From Oceanobacillus sp. FSL K6-2867 (GTDB lineage Bacteria > Bacillota > Bacilli > Bacillales > Amphibacillaceae): 64,000 nucleotides of DNA. Below the pieces are notes generated by a model. The model was not told the origin of the DNA and did no database searches. It saw nothing but the letters and a program-made list of their open reading frames with translations. The DNA lies in the NCBI RefSeq assembly GCF_037963145.1, contig NZ_CP150144.1, positions 1,860,001 to 1,924,000 on the forward strand. Reading direction: 5' to 3'. The translations under genes and the position numbers were made by a program. Of the stretch, positions 24,003 to 31,355 are shown in pieces (position 1 is the first letter of the stretch; every line of letters starts with the position of its first letter).

Positions 24003-25412
24003 TTAAAACCAGTTTGTATGGAATGTACCTTCTTTATCTTTGCGCTCATACGTATGGGCACCAAAGTAGTCACGCTGTGCTTGAATTAAGTTTGCTGGCA
24101 GGTCTGCTGTGCGATAGCTATCATAGTAAGCAACCGCACTAGAGAATGTTGGTACAGCAATTCCGTTTTGTACTGCTAAAGCAACAACTTCACGTAAGGC
24201 AGATTGATAGTTCTCCACAACTTCTTTAAAATATGGGTCTAGCATCAAGTTAGCTAGTTGCGGTTCACGATCGTATGCATCTTTAATCTTTTGCAGGAAG
24301 TTTGCACGGATAATACAGCCTCCACGCCAGATCATCGCAATATCACCATATTGAAGATCCCAGCCATTCTCTTCAGATGCTGCACGCATTTGTGCAAATC
24401 CTTGTGCATAGGAAACAATCTTACTCATATATAGTGCTTTACGAACCGCTTCGATTAGCTCTTTGCGATTACCTTCGTGTTTTTGTACGCTTGGACCAGA
24501 TAGTTCACCACTAGCTTTTACACGCTCATCCTTCAAGGAAGAAATGAATCGTGCAAATACAGATTCCGTAATAAGTGGTAGTGGAACACCTAGATCCAAC
24601 GCATTTTTACTTGTCCATTTTCCAGTTCCTTTTTGTCCCGCTTTATCCATGATGACATCTACTAGAGGCTTTCCTGTTTCGTCATCTGTTTTCGTAAAGA
24701 TATCTGCAGTAATCTCAATTAGGTAACTGTCAAGCTCACCCTTGTTCCACTCTGTAAATACCTCATGCAGCTCCCCAGCATCCATGCCGAGTACATTTTT
24801 TAAAATATCATACGCCTCTGCGATTAATTGCATATCACCGTATTCAATTCCATTATGTACCATTTTCACGAAGTGCCCAGCACCATTTGGTCCAATGTAT
24901 GTGACACATGGATCGCCATCCACTTTTGCAGAAATCGCTTCAAAGATAGGTGCAACAAGCTCATAAGCTTCCTTCTGTCCACCAGGCATCATGGAAGGTC
25001 CGTTAAGTGCTCCTTCTTCTCCGCCGGAAACTCCTGTTCCGATAAAGTGAATGCCTGTTTCATCAAGCATTTTATTGCGGCGCATCGTATCCTCAAACAA
25101 GGTGTTTCCGCCATCGATCAGGATATCGCCTTTTTCTAAGTAAGGTTGTAAAGATTCAATGGTTGCATCTGTTGCAGCTCCTGCTTTAACCATCAATAGA
25201 ATTTTACGAGGCTTTTCTAAAGAATTCACAAACTCTTCAATGGTTTTCGCACCAACAAAATTCTTTCCTTGCGCTTCATTAGCCAGGAAGTCCTCTGTCT
25301 TTTCATAAGAACGGTTGAATACTGCTACAGAGTTTCCTCTGCTTTCAATATTTAATGCTAAATTTTTCCCCATTACCGCTAAACCGATAACACCAATTTG
25401 TTGTTGTGACAT
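24003..25412 (-). CDS. gndA: 6-phosphogluconate dehydrogenase, decarboxylating
   Basis: It oxidises and decarboxylates 6-phosphogluconate to ribulose 5-phosphate with NAD(P)+. The 469-residue length is normal. Motifs are [21 protein letters not shown] (Rossmann, followed by NRS as in NADP+-using enzymes), [46 protein letters not shown] with catalytic Lys, and [11 protein letters not shown]. It completes the route from gluconate to the pentose phosphate pathway. Its position beside the ROK gene and the operator-bearing promoter about 330 bases upstream show that this copy belongs to the sugar-acid regulon (the GntZ-type role) rather than being housekeeping only. Confidence 0.96.
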   Translation of the reverse strand: MSQQQIGVIGLAVMGKNLALNIESRGNSVAVFNRSYEKTEDFLANEAQGKNFVGAKTIEEFVNSLEKPRKILLMVKAGAATDATIESLQPYLEKGDILIDGGNTLFEDTMRRNKMLDETGIHFIGTGVSGGEEGALNGPSMMPGGQKEAYELVAPIFEAISAKVDGDPCVTYIGPNGAGHFVKMVHNGIEYGDMQLIAEAYDILKNVLGMDAGELHEVFTEWNKGELDSYLIEITADIFTKTDDETGKPLVDVIMDKAGQKGTGKWTSKNALDLGVPLPLITESVFARFISSLKDERVKASGELSGPSVQKHEGNRKELIEAVRKALYMSKIVSYAQGFAQMRAASEENGWDLQYGDIAMIWRGGCIIRANFLQKIKDAYDREPQLANLMLDPYFKEVVENYQSALREVVALAVQNGIAVPTFSSAVAYYDSYRTADLPANLIQAQRDYFGAHTYERKDKEGTFHTNWF

Positions 25413-25745
25413 CTTAATACCATCCTTTATACCTTATTTTAAAAACATTACACAATATGCTCCAAACTTTTCTTAACACCCAGTCTCAGTCAGCTGTTAT
25501 ACCCTTTATATTATTGAAACTAGATATTAAACCGAGGTCCTCTATACACACTGGATGTCCGAAACACGAATATATTCTTATCATTTATATATTATACCAT
25601 CTGTGCCGTCGAAACTAAACTACTTAGGCATTCATGGATTCGTTATATAATAGCAATCCACCAAAGCTTACAAGTTTGATGTAACCATACACGGAGACGA
25701 TTGCAGATTGGAAAATTGCAATCATAATAATAACACTCAGAACAC
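25413..25745 (-). other. long leader region between the gnd promoter and gnd
   Basis: This 333-base stretch contains a 33-codon frame on the minus strand (25725-25624, beginning MIAIFQSAIVSVYGYIKLV) without a ribosome binding site, and a second possible promoter. The latter is -35 TTTAGT and -10 TATAAT near 25590-25615, which could give basal gnd expression independent of the operator. I see no riboswitch fold that I recognise. Confidence 0.35.
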
Positions 25746-25818
25746 TAATAGTTTGTTTGATAGACAAACTATTAACAGCTCACATATTAATAATATATGT
25801 AACCGGTTTATTATTCAA
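25746..25818 (-). promoter_or_regulatory. promoter of gnd with cre site and ROK-type operator variant
   Basis: Minus strand: -35 TTGAAT (25818-25813), 17 bases, -10 TATTAT (25795-25790). TGTAACCGGTTTAT (25798-25811) in the spacer is a good cre match. The operator at 25746-25774 is TAATAGTTTGT, seven bases, ACAAACTATTA: 11-base perfect arms, with AGTTTGTTT instead of AATTTGTTT. Confidence 0.75.
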
Positions 25819-25854
25819 GAAAAAGCTGTCCTATTTTCTGTAAATAATTCATTT

Positions 25855-25894
25855 AAGAAACGACACTTCCCAGGAGAATTCCGGAGAAGTGTCG
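25855..25894 (-). terminator. intrinsic terminator of the SspO-like gene
   Basis: Minus strand CGACACTTCTCC pairs imperfectly with GGGAAGTGTCG, followed by TTTCTTAAA. It lies just after the gene's stop. Confidence 0.75.
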
Positions 25895-25900
25895 ATTTTA

Positions 25901-26056
25901 CTATTGTCTTTTCTTCGTCTTTTTATTATTATGTCTCTCTTCCGCTGTTAATGGTTCATTAGCAAATTCATGGTCAAATTCAGTCGATAGCTTTTCTCTT
26001 ACTGCATGTTTATCACTTACGACTTCACGTTGTTTATTCTTTTCCTTTTTGCTCAC
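25901..26056 (-). CDS. small acid-soluble spore protein, SspO-like
   Basis: This 51-residue, highly charged protein starts at GTG (26056) behind GGAGGTG; the longer ATG frame has no ribosome binding site. The C-terminal half, EFANEPLTAEERHNNKKTKKRQ, matches the conserved end of SspO (EPLT..ERQNNKKRKK). The N-terminal half (SKKEKNKQREVVSDKHAVREKLSTE) differs from the usual SspO start, so it may be a diverged relative. SspO is a minor forespore protein, so the gene supports a spore-forming host. It stands alone between the gnd promoter and the siderophore locus. Confidence 0.65.
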   Translation of the reverse strand: MSKKEKNKQREVVSDKHAVREKLSTEFDHEFANEPLTAEERHNNKKTKKRQ

Positions 26057-26192
26057 AGATAAACACCTCCATATTTCTATGGTTCCTCGTCTGGGAAGAT
26101 AGTATGTATAATTAAAAATACTCCCCAGCATTATCCTGCGTGATCAAATATTATGGTTTCCTATAGACAGCCAGCAACGTTTATCACTTTTG

Positions 26193-26954
26193 CTAACGGC
26201 TAAATAAGTAACGAAGCGCATCACTTAAAACACTAGGAACAATTGACATATGGTTTTCCCCCATTGGAGATCGGAAGGCGACAGATTTCGGATTATTTAC
26301 TTGCAGCCTTCGAAAAAGGTGGAAGGCATTCTCGTGCATATCCATTTTCTCCGTTCTTTCTGCAGCCATAAACAGATTTCGATCATGCATGAGAAAATCC
26401 TCTTGTTCCCTATTTAAAATCTCCTTGCCATTCCACCAAATGGATGGACTAAAGCAAATATAGTTCCGAAATAAATTGGGATGTTCAAACAACGTATTTA
26501 AAACAAATAACCCACCTAATGAATGGCCAAACAGTATTTGATTATTTGGATTAACAGGAGCTGACTGATATACAAATGGCTGAACAATCGTCTCTAAAAA
26601 ATTGAGAAATACTTTTGCCCCACCATGCTTTGGCCATGATGCGCCATCTGGCTTGGGCGGGAGGGACGCAGCAGCTGATGCAGGTGTAAAATCATACACT
26701 CTTAAAGAAGGGAAAATATCATTTACAGCGTATCCTATACTAACGATAATCATCGGAGATACTCTCGTCTTCTCAGCGCGCCTGGACTGTATCTTTACAA
26801 TCTCTCTACATAACGTTCCATATGCATTTCCATCCAAAACATATAAAACCGGGAAACCTTCTTTAGGAGCACAATCAGTTGGAATCGATATGCTTACTTG
26901 ATAAGGTATATCAGATATCGGATGTCGAAATGTCTCTATCAGATCATGATTCAT
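26193..26954 (-). CDS. siderophore esterase, BesA/IroE-like alpha/beta hydrolase
   Basis: This 253-residue cytoplasmic esterase is of the type that hydrolyses trilactone siderophores after uptake to release iron, like BesA (YbbA) for bacillibactin. It has PVLYVLDGNAYG near the start, the nucleophile elbow ILFGHSLGGLFVL (Ser about 146), CFSPSIWWNG and the catalytic His in MGENHMS near the end. It is the last gene of an operon arranged exactly like feuABC-ybbA of B. subtilis, 26 bases after the second permease gene. The siderophore itself is not made by anything in this window. Confidence 0.85.
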   Translation of the reverse strand: MNHDLIETFRHPISDIPYQVSISIPTDCAPKEGFPVLYVLDGNAYGTLCREIVKIQSRRAEKTRVSPMIIVSIGYAVNDIFPSLRVYDFTPASAAASLPPKPDGASWPKHGGAKVFLNFLETIVQPFVYQSAPVNPNNQILFGHSLGGLFVLNTLFEHPNLFRNYICFSPSIWWNGKEILNREQEDFLMHDRNLFMAAERTEKMDMHENAFHLFRRLQVNNPKSVAFRSPMGENHMSIVPSVLSDALRYLFSR

Positions 26955-26980
26955 AGTGTATCCCCCCTTTTATCAAAATG

Positions 26981-28012
26981 TTACGCGGTACGTGCGGAAC
27001 GCATTAATAAGTAAATGAAATATGGAACACCAATTATAGAAATGACTATCCCTACAGCCAATTCAGCGGGTGCAAAGATAGTTCGTCCAATCCAGTCTCC
27101 CACCACAACCAACAGCATGCCAGTCAGACCACTAATTGGCAATATGTATGGATATTGGATTCCTACCAAGCGTCTTGCTATATGCGGAGCAATCAGCCCA
27201 ACAAAACCAATACTCCCAGAGACAATAACAGAGGAGCTGATTAATCCTACCGCTCCCAAAAGAAGCAAGAACCGGATTCGGTTTGCCCGTATTCCTAATC
27301 CAATGATAGTCACTTCATTAAGCTGTAAAAGATTCAACGTACGAGCCTTCCACAAAAAGAGCGGAACTACCAGGATAAACCACGGAATCATCGAATAAAT
27401 TTGTTCCCAAGAAGCACTGTAAATACTTCCGGATAGCCAAACCGCAGCCATTTCAAAATCTTGTGGGTTCATTTTTAAGGATACAAAAAGAGTAAGTGCT
27501 CCAAATCCAGCATTCAGTGCGATCCCGACTAAAATCAACCGTCTCGGGTCAATTTCTCCTTGCTTCCTTGAAAACAAAAAGAGAAAGATGGCCGCCAGTA
27601 TACCTCCAATCCAACCAAACAGGGACATACTAATGATAGACAGCTCGCTCATCCCAGTTACATTACTTTGGACGATAAGCATATAACAAACAACAGAAAA
27701 CCCAACTGCAGCTTGTATTCCTAAAATGCCTGGATCTGCTAAGTAATTTTTTGTTACACCTTGTAAAACAGAACCTACCATTCCTAAAGCACATCCGACA
27801 AATGCACCAATCACAATACGGGGCAGTCTAAATTGATAAATAACAAGATGGTTTTCCCAGAGAGCATCAAGTCCCAGGAGAGTCTGAATGATCTCCAAAT
27901 GCGTTAGATCAAATATGCCAGTTGCTAAACTCATATACATGATGAAAATGGTGAACACGATTCCCAGCAAAAATATCCGAATAAAACGGCGATTTTCCCT
28001 ACGTTTATGCAT
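26981..28012 (-). CDS. FecCD-family siderophore ABC permease (FeuC-like)
   Basis: The 343-residue permease has about ten membrane segments. Motifs are FRLPRIVIGAFVGCALGMVGSVLQGVTKNYLADPGILGI and GSIGFVGLIAPHIARRLVG, the ATPase-contact loop of BtuC/FecCD permeases. It pairs with the permease just upstream, whose stop it overlaps by eight bases, to form a heterodimeric channel. The operon has no ATPase; the FecE-type ATPase at 36650-37465 or one outside the window must serve it, as YusV serves FeuBC in B. subtilis. Confidence 0.9.
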   Translation of the reverse strand: MHKRRENRRFIRIFLLGIVFTIFIMYMSLATGIFDLTHLEIIQTLLGLDALWENHLVIYQFRLPRIVIGAFVGCALGMVGSVLQGVTKNYLADPGILGIQAAVGFSVVCYMLIVQSNVTGMSELSIISMSLFGWIGGILAAIFLFLFSRKQGEIDPRRLILVGIALNAGFGALTLFVSLKMNPQDFEMAAVWLSGSIYSASWEQIYSMIPWFILVVPLFLWKARTLNLLQLNEVTIIGLGIRANRIRFLLLLGAVGLISSSVIVSGSIGFVGLIAPHIARRLVGIQYPYILPISGLTGMLLVVVGDWIGRTIFAPAELAVGIVISIIGVPYFIYLLMRSARTA

Positions 28013-29012
28013 GTTGTTTTCCTCCCTTTACTCGAATTAAATAAAGGAAGAACGGAACACCTACTAAGGCTGTTACGACGCCAATTGGAGTTTCGAATGG
28101 CGGATTGATTGCCCTGCTGATAATATCTGCCCAAGCTAAGAAAAACGCCCCTAGTATGCCAGCAAAAAAAATAATCCGTTTGTAATCTTCTCCTACAATA
28201 AAGCGGGCGATATGCGGGATAACCAGCCCAATAAATGTAATTTTCCCAACCATCGCTACCGAAATACCAGTAAGAATTGCTACGCTTAATATCGTTAGTA
28301 ATTTCATCTTCATCAGTTTAATTCCCAGTCCTTGGGCGACTTCATCCCCTAAAGAGATTGCTGTAATTGCTTTACTAACCACCAATGCTAGAAGGATCCC
28401 GATGATTGCAATAGGAATTGACCATTTAATAACAAGCGGGTCAATTTGATGCAGCCTTGTGTTATACCAAAAACTAATATTCTGTGATACCTGAAAATAT
28501 GTAGCAAGCGCCTGGGAAACGCCATTTAGGAACATACCAAGAATCGTCCCAATGATGGCCAAAGAAATGGGAGACAATCCATTGGGTATTAAACGAGCAA
28601 CTCCAAACACAAATAATAGACCTAGAACAGACCCAATAAACGAAAAAATAATTAATGTCAATGGTGATGTGTTCGGCAAAAATATCATGCTCAGCGTAAT
28701 AACAAAAACGGATCCATCTGAAACTCCCATAATACCAGGGGATGCGAGATAATTCCTCGTCATCCCCTGCATTAATGCACCTGAAATGGCTATAAATAGT
28801 CCGACTAACAGAGCCCCAATAACACGCGGAATACGGGACGTGCGAATAATCAGATGATCCATATTAGAAAGATCAGCATGGAAGACAGCCTCAAAAACAG
28901 TCGATATGTTATAGGTGTTCGCACCATACATAACCGAACACAATATTGTAACCACGAGACCAATTGGTATGCTAATCAGTAATAGAGTCGTTTTTTTTTG
29001 GATACTAGTCAT
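28005..29012 (-). CDS. FecCD-family siderophore ABC permease (FeuB-like)
   Basis: The 335-residue permease contains RTSRIPRVIGALLVGLFIAISGALMQGMTRNYLASPGIMGVSDG and GKITFIGLVIPHIARFIVG, the signature loops of the FecCD family. I prefer the ATG at 29012 (AGGGG eight bases upstream) over the TTG at 29045 that gives a longer frame overlapping the binding-protein gene. It forms the membrane channel with the FeuC-like partner. Confidence 0.88.
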   Translation of the reverse strand: MTSIQKKTTLLLISIPIGLVVTILCSVMYGANTYNISTVFEAVFHADLSNMDHLIIRTSRIPRVIGALLVGLFIAISGALMQGMTRNYLASPGIMGVSDGSVFVITLSMIFLPNTSPLTLIIFSFIGSVLGLLFVFGVARLIPNGLSPISLAIIGTILGMFLNGVSQALATYFQVSQNISFWYNTRLHQIDPLVIKWSIPIAIIGILLALVVSKAITAISLGDEVAQGLGIKLMKMKLLTILSVAILTGISVAMVGKITFIGLVIPHIARFIVGEDYKRIIFFAGILGAFFLAWADIISRAINPPFETPIGVVTALVGVPFFLYLIRVKGGKQHA

Positions 29013-29041
29013 GCACGTTACCCCTATTTCCTCCTGTAATC

Positions 29042-30001
29042 TCAATTACTCTGCAATGCTTTCACAAATTCACTTTTACTGTATGCAGATCCCCCTTCTA
29101 ACAAGGAATCAACGATGTTTACATAGACTTGATCCTCTTTAAATGCGTCGATATTTTGGATAATCGAATTTTGTTTTAATTGCTCAAAGACTTGTTCATT
29201 CTCCTGTGTCCCTGTCTGCTGCACTTGCATGAAAATATGGTCAGGATTCATTTCCGCAAGCTGTTCGATCGATATTTCCTCTTGTGCTTTAGCGTTCTTT
29301 ACTGCTTCTGGAGCATTTAATTCTAGCTCACTATACAAAATCGGATTGAAGAAGACGTTTTCTGGATAAATAAACATTTTGCCCGCCCGAACGCGAATTG
29401 CAACAACAGTTTTATCCTCAAAATCCCCTGATAGATCTGCCTTTGCTGTATCAACAAGTTGATCGTAATCACTCAGTAATGTTTCAGCTTCCTTCTCTTT
29501 TCCGCTTAACGCTCCCATTAACAGCAGATTATCCTCCCAATCAGTTGAAATATGGGAAACTAAAATGGTTGGAGCAATTTGTTCCAGCTTACTTACAACC
29601 TCTTCCGGAAATTTAGTTGTTCCTAAAATAACATCAGGTTTCAACTGTAATATTTTCTCAAAATTAGGCTCTTGCTTCTCCCCAATTGATTCTGCTTGCC
29701 CCATCGATTCCTTAAATACCTCTGGGAACTCTCCGCCAAGCGTAATAGCCCCTACAGGCTCAACATCCAATGCCGTAGCATCCTCCATCGCTTCCATTGC
29801 TCCAGTAATTACAATGCGCTCCACTTCGTTCGGAACCGTATACGTTTCTCCTAAATAGGTAATCTCCCTTACGTCCGATTCACTCGTTTCTCCCCCATTC
29901 ACGGATGCTTCCGATTCCTTCGACGCGTCCCCTGTATTGCATCCGCCTAATGCAAGCAGACTAATAAATAGTAGAATACATAACCGTGTTTTTAGCTTCA
30001 T
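29042..30001 (-). CDS. siderophore-binding lipoprotein (FeuA-like)
   Basis: The 319-residue class III binding protein has lipobox LALGGC (Cys21) and an acidic Ser-rich linker. The receptor fold contains EVERIVITGAMEAMEDATAL, NFEKILQLKPDVILGTTKF and EEISIEQLAEMNPDHIFMQVQ. It delivers a ferric siderophore, probably a catecholate trilactone in view of the esterase at the operon end. It directly follows the AraC-type gene (39 bases) and precedes the two permeases. Confidence 0.9.
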   Translation of the reverse strand: MKLKTRLCILLFISLLALGGCNTGDASKESEASVNGGETSESDVREITYLGETYTVPNEVERIVITGAMEAMEDATALDVEPVGAITLGGEFPEVFKESMGQAESIGEKQEPNFEKILQLKPDVILGTTKFPEEVVSKLEQIAPTILVSHISTDWEDNLLLMGALSGKEKEAETLLSDYDQLVDTAKADLSGDFEDKTVVAIRVRAGKMFIYPENVFFNPILYSELELNAPEAVKNAKAQEEISIEQLAEMNPDHIFMQVQQTGTQENEQVFEQLKQNSIIQNIDAFKEDQVYVNIVDSLLEGGSAYSKSEFVKALQSN

Positions 30002-30040
30002 ATCGTAACGCTCCCTTTTTATTCATTTTGTAGTGAATCG

Positions 30041-30853
30041 TTATCCCAAATGCCTCCGGTAGAAAGTCGGGGATAATCCAGTTTCCTTTTTAAAAACCCT
30101 GCTAAAATAAAAATGGTCTCTGTAACCAATACTTTCGGCAATATGCGCAATTGATAGATTAGATGTACGAAGCAATAACTTCGCCTTCTGAATCCGCAAG
30201 TCGGTTAAATACATATTTGGGCTAACTCCCATTTGTCTCTCAAATAAAGACGATAGTCTCCTGCGGTCTATCTGAAAATGCTTTGCAACATGTAATATGG
30301 TAATCCCTTTCGGAAAAAATTGATGCATATACTGAATGATGACATCCATATTTTCCGCTTTATCTAAATCTCTCTTCTCACTTGCCACAATCATCTCTGC
30401 CAAAATCGTTAAAAATAATCGCTTCGATTGTAAAAATGCCAACCCACCGGGTATCAGGAAATTTTGCATAAGCTGATGAACCCGATTGTTTAACTTTATA
30501 CTATCGCCAATCCGGATCATAAAATGCTCCATAAAAATTGGAAATCGATTCGCTGATTCATTAGAGAGTTCAAAGTGAATCACTGCATATTCAAAAATCT
30601 CATCATTTGCTACCGTACGCTTCATCTCCATATTGGGACCTACATGTAAAATGGAGCCTTGTTCAAGCTCATAAGTTAACCCATCAATCGAAAATTGTGC
30701 CGTTCCCCTTAAAGGAAATACCAACCCACTTAGTTTTTCATTCGTAAAAATTGTTCGGACTGAATTTGTATATGTAACCTTTTGCGTAATAATATCAACA
30801 AAGGATAATGGAGCTGCTGTATACAATTCTTTTATTTGCTCCATATTTGCCAT
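30041..30853 (-). CDS. AraC-family regulator of the siderophore operon
   Basis: The 270-residue protein has an N-terminal cupin-like ligand domain (SGLVFPLRGTAQFSIDGLTYELEQGSILHVGPN) and a C-terminal AraC DNA-binding domain (GITILHVAKHFQIDRRRLSSLFERQMGVSPNMYLTDLRIQKAKLLLRTSNLSIAHIAESIGYRDHFYFSRVFKKETGLSPTFYRRH). It occupies the place of B. subtilis Btr, which activates feuA-ybbA when it binds bacillibactin. Btr, however, has a FeuA-like sensor domain, whereas this one has a cupin. A Fur box lies upstream at 30981. Start ATG behind AAAGGAG. Confidence 0.88.
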   Translation of the reverse strand: MANMEQIKELYTAAPLSFVDIITQKVTYTNSVRTIFTNEKLSGLVFPLRGTAQFSIDGLTYELEQGSILHVGPNMEMKRTVANDEIFEYAVIHFELSNESANRFPIFMEHFMIRIGDSIKLNNRVHQLMQNFLIPGGLAFLQSKRLFLTILAEMIVASEKRDLDKAENMDVIIQYMHQFFPKGITILHVAKHFQIDRRRLSSLFERQMGVSPNMYLTDLRIQKAKLLLRTSNLSIAHIAESIGYRDHFYFSRVFKKETGLSPTFYRRHLG

Positions 30854-30980
30854 ATGACCAACTCCTTTCTTCAGATACAGGGAAACACAACGTGAATTCG
30901 ATTAGAGTACGGAATGCAGCCGATCCGAAGATTTACATTTTGATTAAGCAATCCCTCTGTATACTTTTTCAAACAAGAAA

Positions 30981-30999
30981 TGATAATGAGAATCATCCT
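30981..30999. promoter_or_regulatory. Fur box upstream of the AraC-feu operon
   Basis: TGATAATGAGAATCATCCT matches the 7-1-7 Fur motif (TGATAATnATTATCA) with few departures, about 130 bases before the AraC-type start. It implies iron repression of the regulator and operon. Confidence 0.7.
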
Positions 31000-31155
31000 C
31001 AATTAAAATAATAGCAAATTTCCGTTATTTGTACATGGAGTTTTGCAAAGTTTTTTTGTGTTATTTTATCCATTGTATGTAAAAAGTCCATTTCATCTCG
31101 TTTGTCCTGTTAAAAACAAACCTTTGCCGTGTTATCTTTCATCTATTTAACTACT

Positions 31156-31206
31156 AAAAAAAGGAACACGCAGAGAAGATAGGTACTTCCCTCATGTTCC
31201 TTTTTA
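31156..31206 (-). terminator. strong intrinsic terminator downstream of bceB
   Basis: AAAAAGGAACA and TGTTCCTTTTT pair across about 26 bases, with long A/T flanks on both sides. On the minus strand the tail is TTTTTTT. It separates the Bce locus from the feu promoter region. Between 31022 and 31155 I see only AT-rich sequence. Confidence 0.85.
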
Positions 31207-31216
31207 TCACGCATTA

Positions 31217-31287
31217 ACGGGCTGTAATCCCCCAACCTCTATGCATAAGGGAACCAAAAACATGTAAAGGCGGGGTAAACAGCCCGT
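31217..31287. repeat. long imperfect hairpin ACGGGCTGT ... ACAGCCCGT
   Basis: ACGGGCTGT (31217-31225) pairs with ACAGCCCGT (31279-31287); the stem continues with ATCCCCC against CGGGGT. It lies between two terminator-type hairpins after bceB and may be a dispersed noncoding element. Confidence 0.55.
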
Positions 31288-31308
31288 AAATACCTGATTC
31301 TGGTCAAC

Positions 31309-31347
31309 TAACATTCAGTGGGGGAAGGGAAACCCCCACTGAATGAA
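31309..31347 (-). terminator. hairpin directly after bceB
   Basis: CATTCAGTGGGGG pairs perfectly with CCCCCACTGAATG over eight bases. The U-tract is weak on both strands, so it may be a stabilising stem in front of the stronger terminator at 31156-31206. Confidence 0.6.
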
Positions 31348-31355
31348 ATTTCACT

